Shown: piece by piece, positions 1 to 12,717 of the stretch
Layout of the letters: each line of letters opens with the position of its first letter
Numbering within the stretch: the first letter of the stretch is position 1
Assembly: GCF_002443255.2 (NCBI RefSeq)
Contig: NW_019211455.1
Location: 3,095,223-3,159,222 of the forward strand
Direction of reading: 5' to 3'
Source of the DNA: Varroa destructor
Taxonomy: Eukaryota; Arthropoda; Arachnida; Mesostigmata; Varroidae
Length of the DNA: 64,000 nucleotides
The notes under the pieces: generated by a model
The model's input: the letters and a program-made list of their open reading frames with translations, nothing else
Databases searched by the model: none
What the model was told of the DNA's origin: nothing
Translations under genes and position numbers: made by a program

Positions 1-3000
1 CGATTTGAATCCTGATTAGATTGTAGCGTGTGAACCCATAGATCATTGATTTCCGAAGGGCCTAGATGGCTTCATCGGTTCCTAGGGTGAAATAAATGGT
101 TCGATGCCTCCTGTTTGCTTTGTTTTGGCAGTCTCGGCAAGCTCGCGTAAAAGATGAAAGATGAAAATAAAGTATCCAGTATACTAGCTGGAAAGCAGTT
201 CCGTGATAATCACGAATATTTTCAATACTAAGGTTTCTACTTATTTGTTATTTGAAAAAAAAAAGATCGTAACAGCGCGACTGATTAAAGCGGCATTGGC
301 CTTGACAAAAAAAAAAAAAAAAAAACCGAATATAACACGAATAATGTTGAATTCGTATATCAAAGTGTACATAATTGATTCAGCTCAAGCTCATAGGCAT
401 TAAGAGCTGCCACCTTTATGTGGCCCTTCATCGCTGTTTATTTCCCGAACATCTTCTATTCGAAAAAAAAACAAAGATATTTAGCAAATAAAGCAATATC
501 GTTGAGTAACTAAATAGAACGGATTAATTTATCAGTATAGAACTTGGCTCATTTCTCCATCTATTGATCTACTGCGCTCGATGATTCATAATCAAGTTTA
601 TGTCTAAATTTAGCATACAAAACTATCGTCAACCCACGTGCATCGTGCAGTCTGCTTGGGCGATGATAATTGCAGCTTGGTCAAAACTAACCACTACCGT
701 AAAGCACGGCCCACTGGGCTGTATCGAAGTCCTTCTGATTTTCATATCGTTTTCCTAATTAGCGACAGAAAGCGGTAGTTCAGTGTTCGTGCTACCAGTT
801 GGGTCAGCCCGTACTCCACTTCGTTGTTATCCACGCACACAGGCCCACTCCCACGGACCTGCTGTTATAACGACCCTGCTACGTCACGCTGCCTACTAAT
901 TGCCCCAGTGAAATACGCCCAGAAAGATGCGAAGTAGGGTTATGACAAAAAATATGTCCGTATATATTTGATATGTTGTTACACCTTAGCATATGTAAAC
1001 GCCTATATTAGCGCGCACAGAGGTATATCCACAGGCAAAGTACATAACGAAACAAATGAGTTACACGTTTCTAATTAATGATGGCTGCGGTGCTGATGAT
1101 TACTAGACAACTGCCCGTTCGAGTATGACGATCACGGTTACTATTTCTGCGAGCAGATTAACTATATCGAATAGATAATTGGTTAAAGCGGGTTCGCACG
1201 CTAGCGGGACGACAGCTGATTATCTTATAGACCTCCGTTTCTAGTATTGCTGGGACGACAATTGTTCACGTAAGCTAAGCAGTCATATGTTGGGTGAGAA
1301 GCACCCAGCGAAGGTGCAAAGATGCCCTTTGGAACATGGACGTGACCACGTCGGCGTGTTCGTCGTAGAGGCAACTGTCGTGATGGACGGAAGAGCCCGT
1401 CGCAAAAAGAGCGGTAAAAAATATCCGAAAAGAAAAACGCTAGACGTAGAAACGTAGCGCCAGGCAAAAGACGAACGAAAATGACAAACGAGTATGCGTA
1501 CACTCAAAAACACGCGAAGCCCCAACGACGGAGGAGCAAATATTTGTAGCGTAAAAAGTGAAGCCGTCACCTTCTGTCTCTTCTGATGTGTGATACCGAT
1601 GAAGGAAGAGAAAACAGTGTGAAAATGAATGAGAACACAGGGATTTGTACTGTTTGATTTTTATTCCGAAACGCAGGTGAACGCATGGAGGAAGCGGGAG
1701 AAAAATAAACCTGGGCAGCAAATTTAGTGAATAAGAAGATATTTGTTCATCGTCGCAGTGGCCACAGCAGCACCTAAAACTGACGCTGTTTATGCCTGGG
1801 TCGATCGCTGGGTGCGAATGACGACGACGACATTTGCAGGAATAGTTACATTGACAAAAATATAGCAAATTGCTTTTAGATTCGCTGTCAACATTTTTGT
1901 CTATTTAGCTATTTTCGAATAATTAGAGGATATGAATTGAAAGTGCCGTTGCCGTCATCTATTAAAATAAACTGTGTATCCCTTTATTACGGGTAGTGCT
2001 ATTATTATCATTGGCATGGCATTACAGGTGGAAGAGACACCTGTAGTCGTAAGAAATTGTTGGACACGTAAATGCTCTGCCTGCCAGTTTCTTATTTTGT
2101 ATTTTTGCGACCAAAATAGGAATCGGCGCAGTGGCCATCGGCCTGCAGCTTCCATGCTCGCTTTTGATCAGTCGTCGTTGGATACCTTTGCTTCGTATAA
2201 GTGGAGTAGATCACACGTGGTTGCTGATCGCACTAGCCAGCCCTTGCTGTTTATGCAGATTTTATTGCGCCATTGAAACAACGACCGCTGGCGTCATTTC
2301 TATTATCGTTAATAATATTACTCTCATTGTTGTTATTGTTATTACAGCAACAACAATCGGTTTTAAAGTAGCCGAGTAGGAAACGGGGAAGGTGTTCAAG
2401 AACAACAATAACAACAACAAAAACTGCCTCGCAGTTCGTCGTTTTGCATAATAGACTATTGCCGCTGCAGTCGTCACAGGAGCTTCTGCTTGAAATAGCC
2501 GATTCAACATCGGTCGTCATATGCGGCGCGACAGTGCGTGCGAACCGGGTAAGGCAAAGTTATAAGTTATTACTTATGGACAGAGAGACATAAAAAATAG
2601 GTAAAATAAAAAAAAAAGAAAACATATTTTTATCATAACGTCTGATCTGTAGGGAAGGGCCTACTACTTAGCGGTGGGTTGTTGATAGTTATTGTGAACT
2701 AAGATGGTATATCGAAATGGTATAATTGCGACGTGAATCAACATAGCTGTTTTTAGATACTGTAGACTTATACTTGGGCCTTATATACTTAAGACGATAC
2801 TTGATAGCTCATTTCTACCGGGCTCAGATTTGTGCTCTCCGGAATAGGATAGCTTATTGGGACATGAGCAGGATTAGCCTGTTTCAACGGCTATTGAAAC
2901 AACCAGCAGAGAATATAGATGAGATCTGAAGTGGCCTATTTATCGATATATAAATGAATCTTTCCACGTTCGTTGCATATTAGGATTTGTTTACTTTTAT

Positions 3001-6000
3001 AGATAACATTATCGAACAAAACAACTTTAATTTTATGGCCTAATGCATGTCTAAATCAATAAACCACCCGAAGTAGTAACGCAATAGTTCTAGGCCACAG
3101 CCCCAGATAAGCAATAAATAGCCTTAGTTGGAGGCAATCCTTGTCCTTCGGAACCTGAGTCCCTTGATGTCCTGGGACAGAAATGATCACGTCCGCCTTT
3201 GACAGGCGCGTAACAGCACTAGTGAACCTCTCATTTAAAAAATTATCAAACTAGTTTGGTTTCATCTCAAGGTTAACTCCAAAACAACTTGAATAAGGGA
3301 TGCGTCAAAACAAATGTTTTACAGTTGATCATGCTAAGGAACCAATATGTAATCAGTAGCTACTATTTTACAGGATCGAAAAGCCAAATAAATCGACATT
3401 TATGCCAAAATAGAGTCACAGTAAACAAAAAAAATGTGCCCCAACAACAGCTCTATTCTTTGACTTGTTTAGAATCTTCTTTCGTTTTGATTACAGATTC
3501 GTTGTATAGTCTGCATATAACGAAAGGCTGTCTTTCCGACATTTGATTGATTTACCATCGATATCGTCTGCAATGCGCTTGTTGGATGATCGCTAGTTAC
3601 TCGACGCACCAGGTGCAGTCTTTAGATGAAACAAGCTAATTCAAATACAACCGATTTATTCACTATTTTCCCGCTGATGGAAGTGAGACTTATCAGTAAA
3701 GCCGAACCGATCGTGTATATCGTCACAGATCGAATGCTTGTTCCGCCAGCCGACGTCATCGGGGACATTCGTCCTGTTTTACGTAGTCTAGGGACGGGTC
3801 ATGACATTGCTACTGTTCCTACGATTTCTTTTTCTTTCGTTTGATATATTTCGCTAACTCATCTGCATCGGAGCCCGGCTTCAGCTGATTCCGCTTCCTC
3901 TATAGGAAAGCACCGTCGCTTTAGTACGACTAAAGTTTGTCGGAGCACTCTCAGCTAAATCAGGAAAACAGGAGCCAGTCGCGAAGGAAGCCACCTTGTA
4001 AGACGATTGCGCTATTTGCGGTCCTGTTGGTACTCCTGGCGTTGCCGTCGCCTTCAATGTGTCTTCTGAACGTTTCGGATCCGATGTATCGTCTGTTCTT
4101 CTGAGGAAGAGCGCGGGCTGTATTGTAACTTATGGCCCAGTTCGGCCCATCCGACAGCCAACACATTGATAGCAAAGCTGAACTGTTCGACAATATCTGT
4201 AGTAAAAGTCCACACAACAGTCAGATGGCTGTGTGCGCTGTTGTCACGTCCCACAGCGTGACTTCAATGACCGACCGTCATGGTATTTTGCCTCGGGCGT
4301 TCAACAGCTACTAGCTAGAACTACAAGTCGCCCTTCCGTCGGAGACCATTCTATATCGCTGTAGGGCGATGTTGGCATTAGAACCGGTTGTTGTGGGTGG
4401 ATCAGTGAAGAAGGACAGAAGAAAGGACAAGTGGTAGCTCGTTCCGTGACGTGTTATCCAATTTTTATCCGATTTGAATTCTTTTTGTAAGGGGCTAAGT
4501 TAAAGAAGTCGATCCCCAGATATTTAATAAGGCGTAAAAGTCTAATAGCAATATCGATGGAAAGTTTGGAATCGACAGTACGGCATGTACCAACAAACAC
4601 AGTGAAGATTATGATGTGAACGATGCTGATTTTATTGCCCCTTTCACGTGCGTAAGACCTAATAATATCACGTCATTTAAAACTGATTTCAAGATGGTCT
4701 CTGACCTAAAAACAAATATTAGCAAAGGTTGTTAACACGATGTTCACTTAATGCGTTTTCTAGCACTGAAAACTTGCCTGTGAAACACATTAAAATAGTT
4801 GCAGCCTGGAACGCGTAGGAACGCTTATGTCCAGATGGCTGGTGTAGAAATAACACTGACAAATAACATGTACATTAATAGTATCTTCGTAACTTTATAG
4901 ATTGATCAATAAAATTAATATTACTTTCTTAATTATAATAAATAATGTATAAATAAATAGGATACAAATAAAAAACAACATTCTCTATCAGTACGTAGTA
5001 GTGCCGATTGCAAACCATGCGATACAATAAAATGCACTGCCGTTTCTAGTTACACGGCTTTATAACTTAGTATAAACCATTTCGAGCTAATTATCGCGGA
5101 ATATTTTGTTTTACCTTCGGTTTTAAGGACTTATAGCACCGGAAGACAATTACCGTTCTGAATGGTAAATGATTATTCATCGAAACTGTGCGCTCTACGA
5201 GAACTAGACGAAGATGCTAGCTGGTACAACTTGTAAACAAACATAAATTTTCAATATAATTTTAGGTAGGCTTATCGAAGCCCCATAGGTCCATATAGAT
5301 TCTTTAACTATTGTCTTTTTTATCTTACAATTACCCAACGCTAATAATCGTTTATTTGTTTGTGTCCGTACGTTGTTTACGTCAGAAAATGGAAAATTAA
5401 GCAGGTGTTATTAACACAGAGGCAGTCACAAGTGAGCATTTAGGTAGAGTACGAACTGCAGTTGACAGTGTCCCATTTAAACTGGTAATTGCCCGTTAGC
5501 TATACACTTAGATATATTTGATTGGTATTTAATAGAAAAATCGCTCAAACACACTACAATTAACATGGTAAAAGGTGCATATATTGATAGCCCTTACTTA
5601 AACGCTGACTTATAAGTTCAGTTTTCGTAATTGTTTAAAATATTACGATACTATTATATCCAGTTGATTCTCGTTTTTAGTGACTATTTCTTTCAAGTAA
5701 ATTAAATTAGCTGAAAAACAGGTCCGATGGTAACATTCGTCTGAGTATGAATCGCTTGCCTTTCAAATCAGATGTAAACGTATAGTGACACACAATGGTA
5801 AATCTGCAGAAAACTATGCGAAGGTTCTCTGGTTTGTTAAAATAACCAACAATTTTTCTAAGTGATCTAATAACATTTAGATATTTGAGCATTCGCGCAA
5901 GCTTACTATCGCATATTATTACTATGCCGTTTGATTTGGGCGCTAAAGAGAAACCCAGATAAGTCTGGCAAGATCGTCTTAAGGTGGCGCCTACCCACTT

Positions 6001-6946
6001 AAATAATGGGCGCTTAACAAAAATAGAATTCGTCGACGTGCAGGCCATAATGAAAGCTGGCAGGCTCACGCACAAGTCCTGCCCTACCAATTATGGAAAT
6101 GTCTATGTAAAACTAAAGTTACATATAGCATAATTACTGTTCATGAATGGTATGTCCAATGCAACGTATCTCGTGATGTTTAGCCTTTGTAGGGCAAACT
6201 GTGATGATTGCCTGCCATGGGCGGAGTTCAGTTTCAGTTGCGTAACGTCGTGAGTGTCATCAAATACAAACCGAAATTCTCGTCGGAATATTTAGTCCAG
6301 TCTTCGTGTAACAGACTATTTCGAATATGTAAATAGTAGCTTCAGCGTTATGTTATTTATCAAGCCATGATCCTAATCTGTCCTTGACCCAGACCGGTTG
6401 ACTGAAGGTCTTTATCGACAGTATTTAAATCCCTTATTTTCTACTAAACAATAGTGACAGACGAAGTATATTCATGCGTTCAGTTTATACAATTTGCTAT
6501 ATAATATACTTTTACAGATTCGCAAAAAATTCGTCAATAATTTGGATTTAAAATAAAATTTGACTAAAAAGTTGGTGTAAATAAAACACATCCGAGAATA
6601 GTAGCGATTTACGTAGCAGCAAACTTGTGGCGTGTTTACAGTTATCATAAACTAAGTGTGTAATGTTCTTCGTGAAACAGATTTTTGTTTGTTTTTGTTG
6701 TTGTTGTTATTATTATCGTCTTATGAGTGTAAGTAAATGAATAGTAATTGTAGTGTCCTAAAACCGCAGATAGTAAAAATGTGCGTTGCAAAGTTGAGGT
6801 GTTTTTCTTACAATCGGTTGTAATAGCGAGCGAACATCAGCGTGGAAGCCCCCTCGTGCTACGAACGCATTCGGTAAAGGTCTTGCTTTTGTGAGATTTT
6901 TCAACCCATTTAGACAGTAAAACGGGCACTCTGTCGCCGTGGAACA
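1..6946. other. Intergenic or intronic DNA, no gene seen
   Basis: I find no coding exon I can defend here. Open frames on both strands are short, low in complexity or in conflict with one another, and none resembles a known family. The visible features are short homopolymer runs, including a run of 19 A at 307-325, and AT-rich filler. The stretch could be intron of a gene whose exons lie elsewhere; the sequence does not decide. Confidence 0.6.
307..325 (+). repeat. Poly(A) run
   Basis: This is an uninterrupted run of 19 A. It could be the tail of an old retroposed copy, but no recognisable element or target-site duplication lies beside it, so I treat it as a simple repeat. Confidence 0.9.
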
Positions 6947-7300
6947 ATGTCTTTAGTTCGAGCTAGTCCGTTCAAGACGGATACATTTTTCAAAAGAACT
7001 TTAAGCCTCGCATTACGAAAACAGCTGAACGGTTTACCGCTATTGAAAGCTCAAGCTTCACTTTTTCGAAATAATGCCGTACAATTTTGCATTGCTGATT
7101 CTTGTGCGTATGTCGTTTCCATGTTCGGAGACGCCGACAAGCGTTTCCGAAAGCTTCCGCTTAACGCCGTCGTATTTCACCAGCCAATTACCTACAGTAG
7201 CCACAAAACGAGTTGGGTGCGAAGCATAGGAAATCGTTACAGCGACCTTACCGTTGAAAAGCTATTTTTTAATGGTCTGGCCATTGGTAGGATTCCGTAA
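6947..7300 (+). CDS. Weak candidate small gene, 117 codons, unrecognised
   Basis: This ATG-to-TAA frame of 117 codons has fairly even, non-repetitive composition, so it stands out from the surrounding shadows. I do not recognise the family. Residues 48-95 contain C-x4-C (CIADSC), then RFRKLP, then WVRSIG, in the order expected for a THAP-type zinc-finger domain. However, the final C-x2-H pair is absent (EKLFF stands where CSxHF would be) and the spacing before the Trp is too long. If the resemblance is real, this is a broken transposase-derived or THAP fragment; otherwise it is a chance ORF. No splice sites, promoter or poly(A) signal support it. Confidence 0.2.
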   Translation: MSLVRASPFKTDTFFKRTLSLALRKQLNGLPLLKAQASLFRNNAVQFCIADSCAYVVSMFGDADKRFRKLPLNAVVFHQPITYSSHKTSWVRSIGNRYSDLTVEKLFFNGLAIGRIP

Positions 7301-10300
7301 TTTGCCCCACATTCGAAAATATCCACGATGATAAATGGTCACTTGCAATCTCCCGATAGACTTGTTTACCTAAGCTACTAATCCAGGAGACACATCGTAA
7401 GATTCGAATCCAGGTAGAGAAACGCTGGGAGCCAACCGTCCGACGGACTGCCTAACAGCGGCGCCGGACGGCGTAAAACTCGAAACAGCCAGGTAGCCTT
7501 GACCTGTTTTGAACTTATAACGCATGAGAAAACTTTCAGATTTATGCTTCAAAAATCAGGACCTTCTGATGAGCTTTTCGCTGCCGCTTACTTAAGCCTA
7601 AAATTTTTAAGCTTAAAATTGAAAAAAGACTAAGCTTAAAAAAGTTTTTTTTTTTACTCATACGTAGTACTACTTACGTAAAGTGTCTCACAACTCTCGG
7701 TAAAGGGATTTTCGTCCTTTAACCAAAAAAAAAAACTTTGAAAATATGTGGTGCAGCGGCTAGTTCTGAAGGTAACCAGCTCATCACGACGTTGCATTGC
7801 TCTGAAGAACTTCAATATGCCTAGTGACTTGACGTAGCTTTCGACGTTTTCTAGTTGAACTGTTGTACGAAGAATTTTCGAATGTAACAGCATTTAACTA
7901 TGATGTCATATCTTATTCGCCTTAGGAAGCCCTTTTGTCCTTTTCGCGTTTCCACGCTTCTGCTTTGTTACTGCGGTCATATCGGAGTTTCTCCACGGCT
8001 ACCCCGCATAGCGGATAAAAGACGAACCGTAAAGACTTCATCTTTTTTCACCGAAAACGATTATTTCTACTTGTCCGTTAATGCAACGCACTTCCTTAAC
8101 TCGTAAGTACCATATGCCTGGGATTCTTGATTGCCTCAAACGACGAATCCTTACGGCAAAAATACCCAAAAACAAAAAATAAATCTCAGGTGCCTGTCGC
8201 TGCGTTCTTCCTCATGCCGATTCCGCTCCTTGTCTTCTTAACTTCACACTTTTCAAATAAACTTACAGAAATTGTTCGAGATAGGAGCCTTCACATTGAA
8301 AGCAATACTAAGCGGTAAAAGCAGGTGGAGCCTAGCTTTTGATTACAGTAGGGTTCCCAAATACTTGTTTTAGCCAGAAGGATGGATTAACTGCTTCAGT
8401 TAATCCACCCAACGCCGGTACGGATTACTGACGCAATGAGTGAAATGGAATATAGCGGCAATAAAGTGGACTCCGTCTGCAAATGATGGTTTTATGTTAC
8501 TCAAACATTGTACCTAAATATTGTGCGACGATCTGGTAAAACGAAGCTTCACAGTAGAAATGTTTTTATAATATGCGGCCATCAGAGTCAATAAAATGGT
8601 CGTTCTGCGGTTTAAAAAACTAGCGGTTTAAATAGTGACTTTGTTGTTAGCTACCGTAGATCTAAAGGGAGCCTGTTTAAGGCTCGATGCTTTTCGAAAG
8701 TTGTATTCAAGTAATAGTATTGAGATTGGTCGATTACGAGGTCTGTTTGTGCATGAAGCGTGCCGATCCTGCGGGTGTTTCAGAGCGGACACGTCTATCC
8801 TGCTATCCGAAATCACATCTCGTATGTATGCTGAGGCTGTCGTTTATAAACGAAAAAAATGACGATTCCGAAGGTGAATGCCAAAAGTGGCAATTCAGAT
8901 CCAATCCAGTCGTCAAATGTCAAAAGTCACTTGTTTAAGATTATAAATCCATCAAACAAACGCAGAGAACATCTAAAAAGCTATAATGCGGATTCCCATA
9001 ACATGGGCTTCTTCTACATTCTCCCGCCACGATACGAAATCGTGTAGGTACGATATCTCAGTCACATACACAAATAAAACATATCAAGCTGAAATGCGTC
9101 AGTACAAATTAATTGTATAGTGACCAATCAATAAAGGTATTCAAAGAGGGCAACAACAGTGGCCTTAACTACGAGCAATCTTCCAACTTCAACATAGGTG
9201 GGCGATGTTTGCTATCCAGTAAACAGAATGGGTTTGTTACTATACATTGCTTGTGGATACAGCCAACGCTCAGCAGGAAAAACATTTCATGCAGCAGCGC
9301 TGGTAATGGTAATCGTAGTCACCGAAAGCGTCTGCAAATTTGAATCAAATCAAATACCGAATCTCGTTCGTAGCCATAACTAACCATGCACACAAATTGT
9401 AGCCCTTCAAACCTCCAACGATTGATTGTTGCGTCGCAAACTAGAAGCCCACCTTTCCCTCATTTCCATCCTTTCCCATATTCATGCGAAATTTCTTGCC
9501 GTTATTTTTCGTCACGAACAGCAATAACGACCGAATAGAGATACGTACGTGTACATACGATCATACATCATGAGCATTCTACGACAGCACGCTCGTGCTC
9601 CTACAGTGGACCGTTAGGCTAACAGCAGCAATAGTAGCCATAAAGGCCTTAACAGGAGCTGCGAGCAGTACTTATCGCAATACAACGGAGCATCATTGCG
9701 TTACCTTCTGCTTGGCTTTGTCCTAGTCTGCCTTCGAAGCGAGTTAGATAGTCAATCTAGCTAGTTGCTTACTCAGGCCATAGCTAATTTTTGATTGATG
9801 TTAACCGGGACCGCGGTCTGGCTCTCCTCGGCTCAATAATTGGTCCCCAAATAACTTCTATCGACGTAAACATCTGCTTAGCTACACGACGCCACCATCG
9901 TTGTTGACGAACGAAAGCGAAAATGCCGGTTCGGGATGTTAGAGCCCAATTGCCTTGTTGGTAACGTCCTTTGCCGGCTACAGGCTTGTAAGTCTGCGAC
10001 CTGCCGTTACTTGACGCTTCTATAATTTGAAAAAATGTTTTAACTACTTACGTATCGCAGAAGCGGGTCTATCCGCATGTGCGTGTGCATGCGTATGTGT
10101 TCGTATATAAGAGATTGGATATATGAGAAGAACAGTGCACATCGGCAAACAGAGACGCGCGGGCCAAGAAACACTCTGTGTTGGGTTTTTGGCGTTGAAT
10201 TAATCGGCACGAAATTAATGAACGGACGATGACGACAAAGTAATGAAGACGAACGAAACCAGTTGAATGCGAATAAAATTTTATTAACGCAATTTTTATT

Positions 10301-11200
10301 TTCGTTTTTAACATTACAACTATAGTATAGAAAATAGCGGCAGGAGTAACGGGAGTACAAACAACAAACACAACATTCAGCTGTTATCAGTAATCTGATC
10401 AGTAAACGTACCCCAGGTATTCTACCCCATGCAGCGTGCAACGTATGCAAATACTGTAGAAAAGAAGATGCATGACATACGGATCGCACGATGCGTGCTC
10501 ACTATTGGAGAAGTTAATCCCCTATCGACCAGTACGACAACGGGGTATTCACGACGTCTTTATGTGCTAATGTGCACAAACAAAATCGTATAGTACGTTA
10601 CGATCGTCGAAGAATCCATACGTATTGTATTTGAATGGCTAAATGTTCATCTTGTATTATGTAGCGCTAGTCTCAGTGGATTCACCACGAGGCAAAGTTC
10701 TGAACCGCCATGATCAGCAAAAAATAGCGAACGTGTAGAAAACGAGACATATTGAAAGCAGCTTCATGATGAGAACGAGTACATAGTAATAGTCTTGTAC
10801 CGCATACGAAGACCGGTCATCATGGCGAATAATTAAAACATTTTAATAGTTTACATATATGAAAGATCGTAAGGTTAAATAGTATAATATTGGTAATTAA
10901 TATAGGTACATCAATCAAATCAGTACATGAAAATTTAATTTGCAGAGTAGGATTGTATACACATTAAGGAATGATGGAGTATCTGAAGAGGCATCATTCA
11001 AAAGAGTAATGGCATCCAACAAAGACCTAATAGGTATACTTTTTATGTTTTTTTTTCAAGTTTTAAAAAGCGCACTCTTATACATAGTAGTTGATGTACA
11101 AACATTTTCTATGAGTTGTTTATAGGACCGTATCTAAACAAAAATAGATATTTAGACAATTACTTTATAGTGCTAGAAGTATCATGCCTCATGGTGTATA
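7301..11200. other. Intergenic or intronic DNA, no gene seen
   Basis: No recognisable coding exon lies in this stretch. It holds A- and T-runs near 7630-7735, a compact perfect hairpin at 8383-8407, and otherwise unremarkable sequence. The open frame at 10040-10489 on the minus strand is Cys/Ser/His/Arg-rich with no domain signal, and I regard it as chance. Confidence 0.55.
8383..8407. other. Perfect 11-bp hairpin with 3-base loop
   Basis: Arm TGGATTAACTG at 8383-8393 is the exact reverse complement of 8397-8407, with loop CTT. It is too short for a microRNA precursor. It could be a terminator-like fold, a protein-binding palindrome or a transposon scar. No function can be assigned. Confidence 0.85.
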
Positions 11201-11300
11201 NNNNNNNNNNNNNNNNNNNNNNNNNNNNNNNNNNNNNNNNNNNNNNNNNNNNNNNNNNNNNNNNNNNNNNNNNNNNNNNNNNNNNNNNNNNNNNNNNNNN
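11201..11300. other. Assembly gap of 100 N
   Basis: Exactly 100 N bases stand here, the usual placeholder for a scaffold gap of unknown length. The right flank is TA-rich (tatatatttatataaata), so the gap probably sits in simple repeat. The open frame drawn through it is meaningless. Confidence 0.99.
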
Positions 11301-12292
11301 TATATATTTATATAAATATAACTCGAAAATATAAATGCTTGTATTGTATGAATCCTAATTGTTAACGCTCATCTAGTGACCGACTTGGCCAATTAATTCT
11401 CTTTCCTAGAATCTAGAATTCATTTCTGTATATAAAGCCTAAGAGTATCAAAATAGCATTTTAGGCCATTCTGGCGATTTAGAATATAAACCCTATCGAG
11501 GATCCTTAATGAAGTCCCTCTGAAGTTCTTTCGAATCCGCATGAAAACTAGCGACAATGTAGGCCGTCAATATCGGGTAAATGTTCATTTTGGTGAAGAT
11601 TCGTCTAGTTGTTGAGCCCTATTCAAAGTCTAAATTTTTTGTCATCATTAAATATTCTTCCAGGAAAAACTAGCTACCTTTTGCCACCATGAATAGCAGA
11701 TGAACGTATTTAACAATCTGGCAAATAAACAATTGCAACCTTTAATTTTGAGAAAAGTTCCGACGATATCCATATTGTAGCTTTGGATGTGGAATGATAC
11801 ATACCACAGTTTTTTTCCTCGTTATTTTTACATAAAAGTTGGCTAGTGGCTGCCGCCAAATTGTACTCCTCCTTCATAGTTTTGTAACTTTTTTAATTTA
11901 ACTAATCGCTTGCTGAATGACGGTAATCTATGGAGCTGTAAGATGCCACTTGGTCCCGAAAAGATCAGCAAGAAGCTATAGTGTTCGAGAGAAAATAACC
12001 TAATCTCTATGACAAAACAACACTAAAGTTATGACTGATACAAAAAAACAATGTCTTACTATTTTACTTGAGATTAATGGGTCAATCCCGGGTTCGCCCC
12101 ACTCAGAAATGAAAATATATTTCAGATTCAGATGTTTTTATTTCGTTAGTAACATAGCCCCTATAGCTTTCTGACAGAATACTCAGTTGTATATCTACGG
12201 AGTTGCTAAGCTGTACATAACATTTCTACTTTGCTAAGGTCAAATGAAAAAAAAAAAGAGTTAGACGTTTGATACTCACATTTGAGGTCTAG

Positions 12293-12307
12293 TAATAATA
12301 ATAATAA
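12293..12307 (+). repeat. (TAA)5 microsatellite
   Basis: Five TAA units are followed by further A/T-rich sequence including alternating TA. Confidence 0.9.
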
Positions 12308-12390
12308 AATATATGTATATATATTACTAATACTCGTTTATATTTTTGACGGGTTCTTTTTTACCAAATTCATTTCCCTTCTTTGTCGGT

Positions 12391-12435
12391 GTCCGGCCCA
12401 TATAATACACTACATGTATATTATATAGGGCGGAC
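12391..12435. repeat. Imperfect 45-base palindrome
   Basis: The left end GTCCGGCCCATATAATA and the right end TATTATATAGGGCGGAC are near reverse complements, differing by one extra base and one mismatch. They surround a short centre, ACATGT, that is itself palindromic. The whole can fold into a cruciform or hairpin. It could be a minimal fold-back scar or a binding site. Confidence 0.8.
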
Positions 12436-12692
12436 ATATACATATATGCCTACAAAATGACGTAGACAGCGTTTAGATGACAGAGGGAATACCGCCAAAC
12501 AGCAACGATGACCGATACAGAGGAAAACTGAAGCCGAAATCGGTTACTCTGCAGGAACATAGCACATATAATGTTTATGAATCGTGTAGCATTAAAAGGG
12601 CAAATTTGCCGGGTGCCTCTGAATCGCGCCGGGTAACGAAATAGTGAAAGTGCGTCGGGTCAGCTAAATTCACGTACACGCATACGGACAGG

Positions 12693-12717
12693 CGTAACGT
12701 AACGTAACGTAACGTAA
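12693..12717 (+). repeat. (CGTAA)5 pentanucleotide tandem repeat
   Basis: Five exact copies of CGTAA stand in tandem. The unit is not the arthropod telomere motif (TTAGG), so this is an ordinary minisatellite seed. Confidence 0.92.

Noticed and set aside
1440..1868. 142-codon minus-strand ORF
   Set aside because: Phe/Ser/Cys/His-rich with overlapping open frames on the same strand; looks like pyrimidine-biased noncoding DNA.
5707..6090. 127-codon minus-strand ORF
   Set aside because: It is fairly long, but has no domain, splice or homology signal I can recognise; one such frame is expected by chance in 64 kb.
7385..7420. TTCGAATCC resembling a tRNA T-loop
   Set aside because: Flanking bases do not form the 5-bp T-stem on either strand.
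10040..10489. 149-codon minus-strand ORF
   Set aside because: Composition is skewed to Cys, Ser, His and Arg with no motif; an overlapping frame on the same strand is equally open.
12080..12110. CCCGGGTTCGCCCCAC resembling a tRNA or tRNA-SINE T-arm
   Set aside because: The stem does not pair and no A box lies upstream, so neither a tRNA nor a SINE can be supported.
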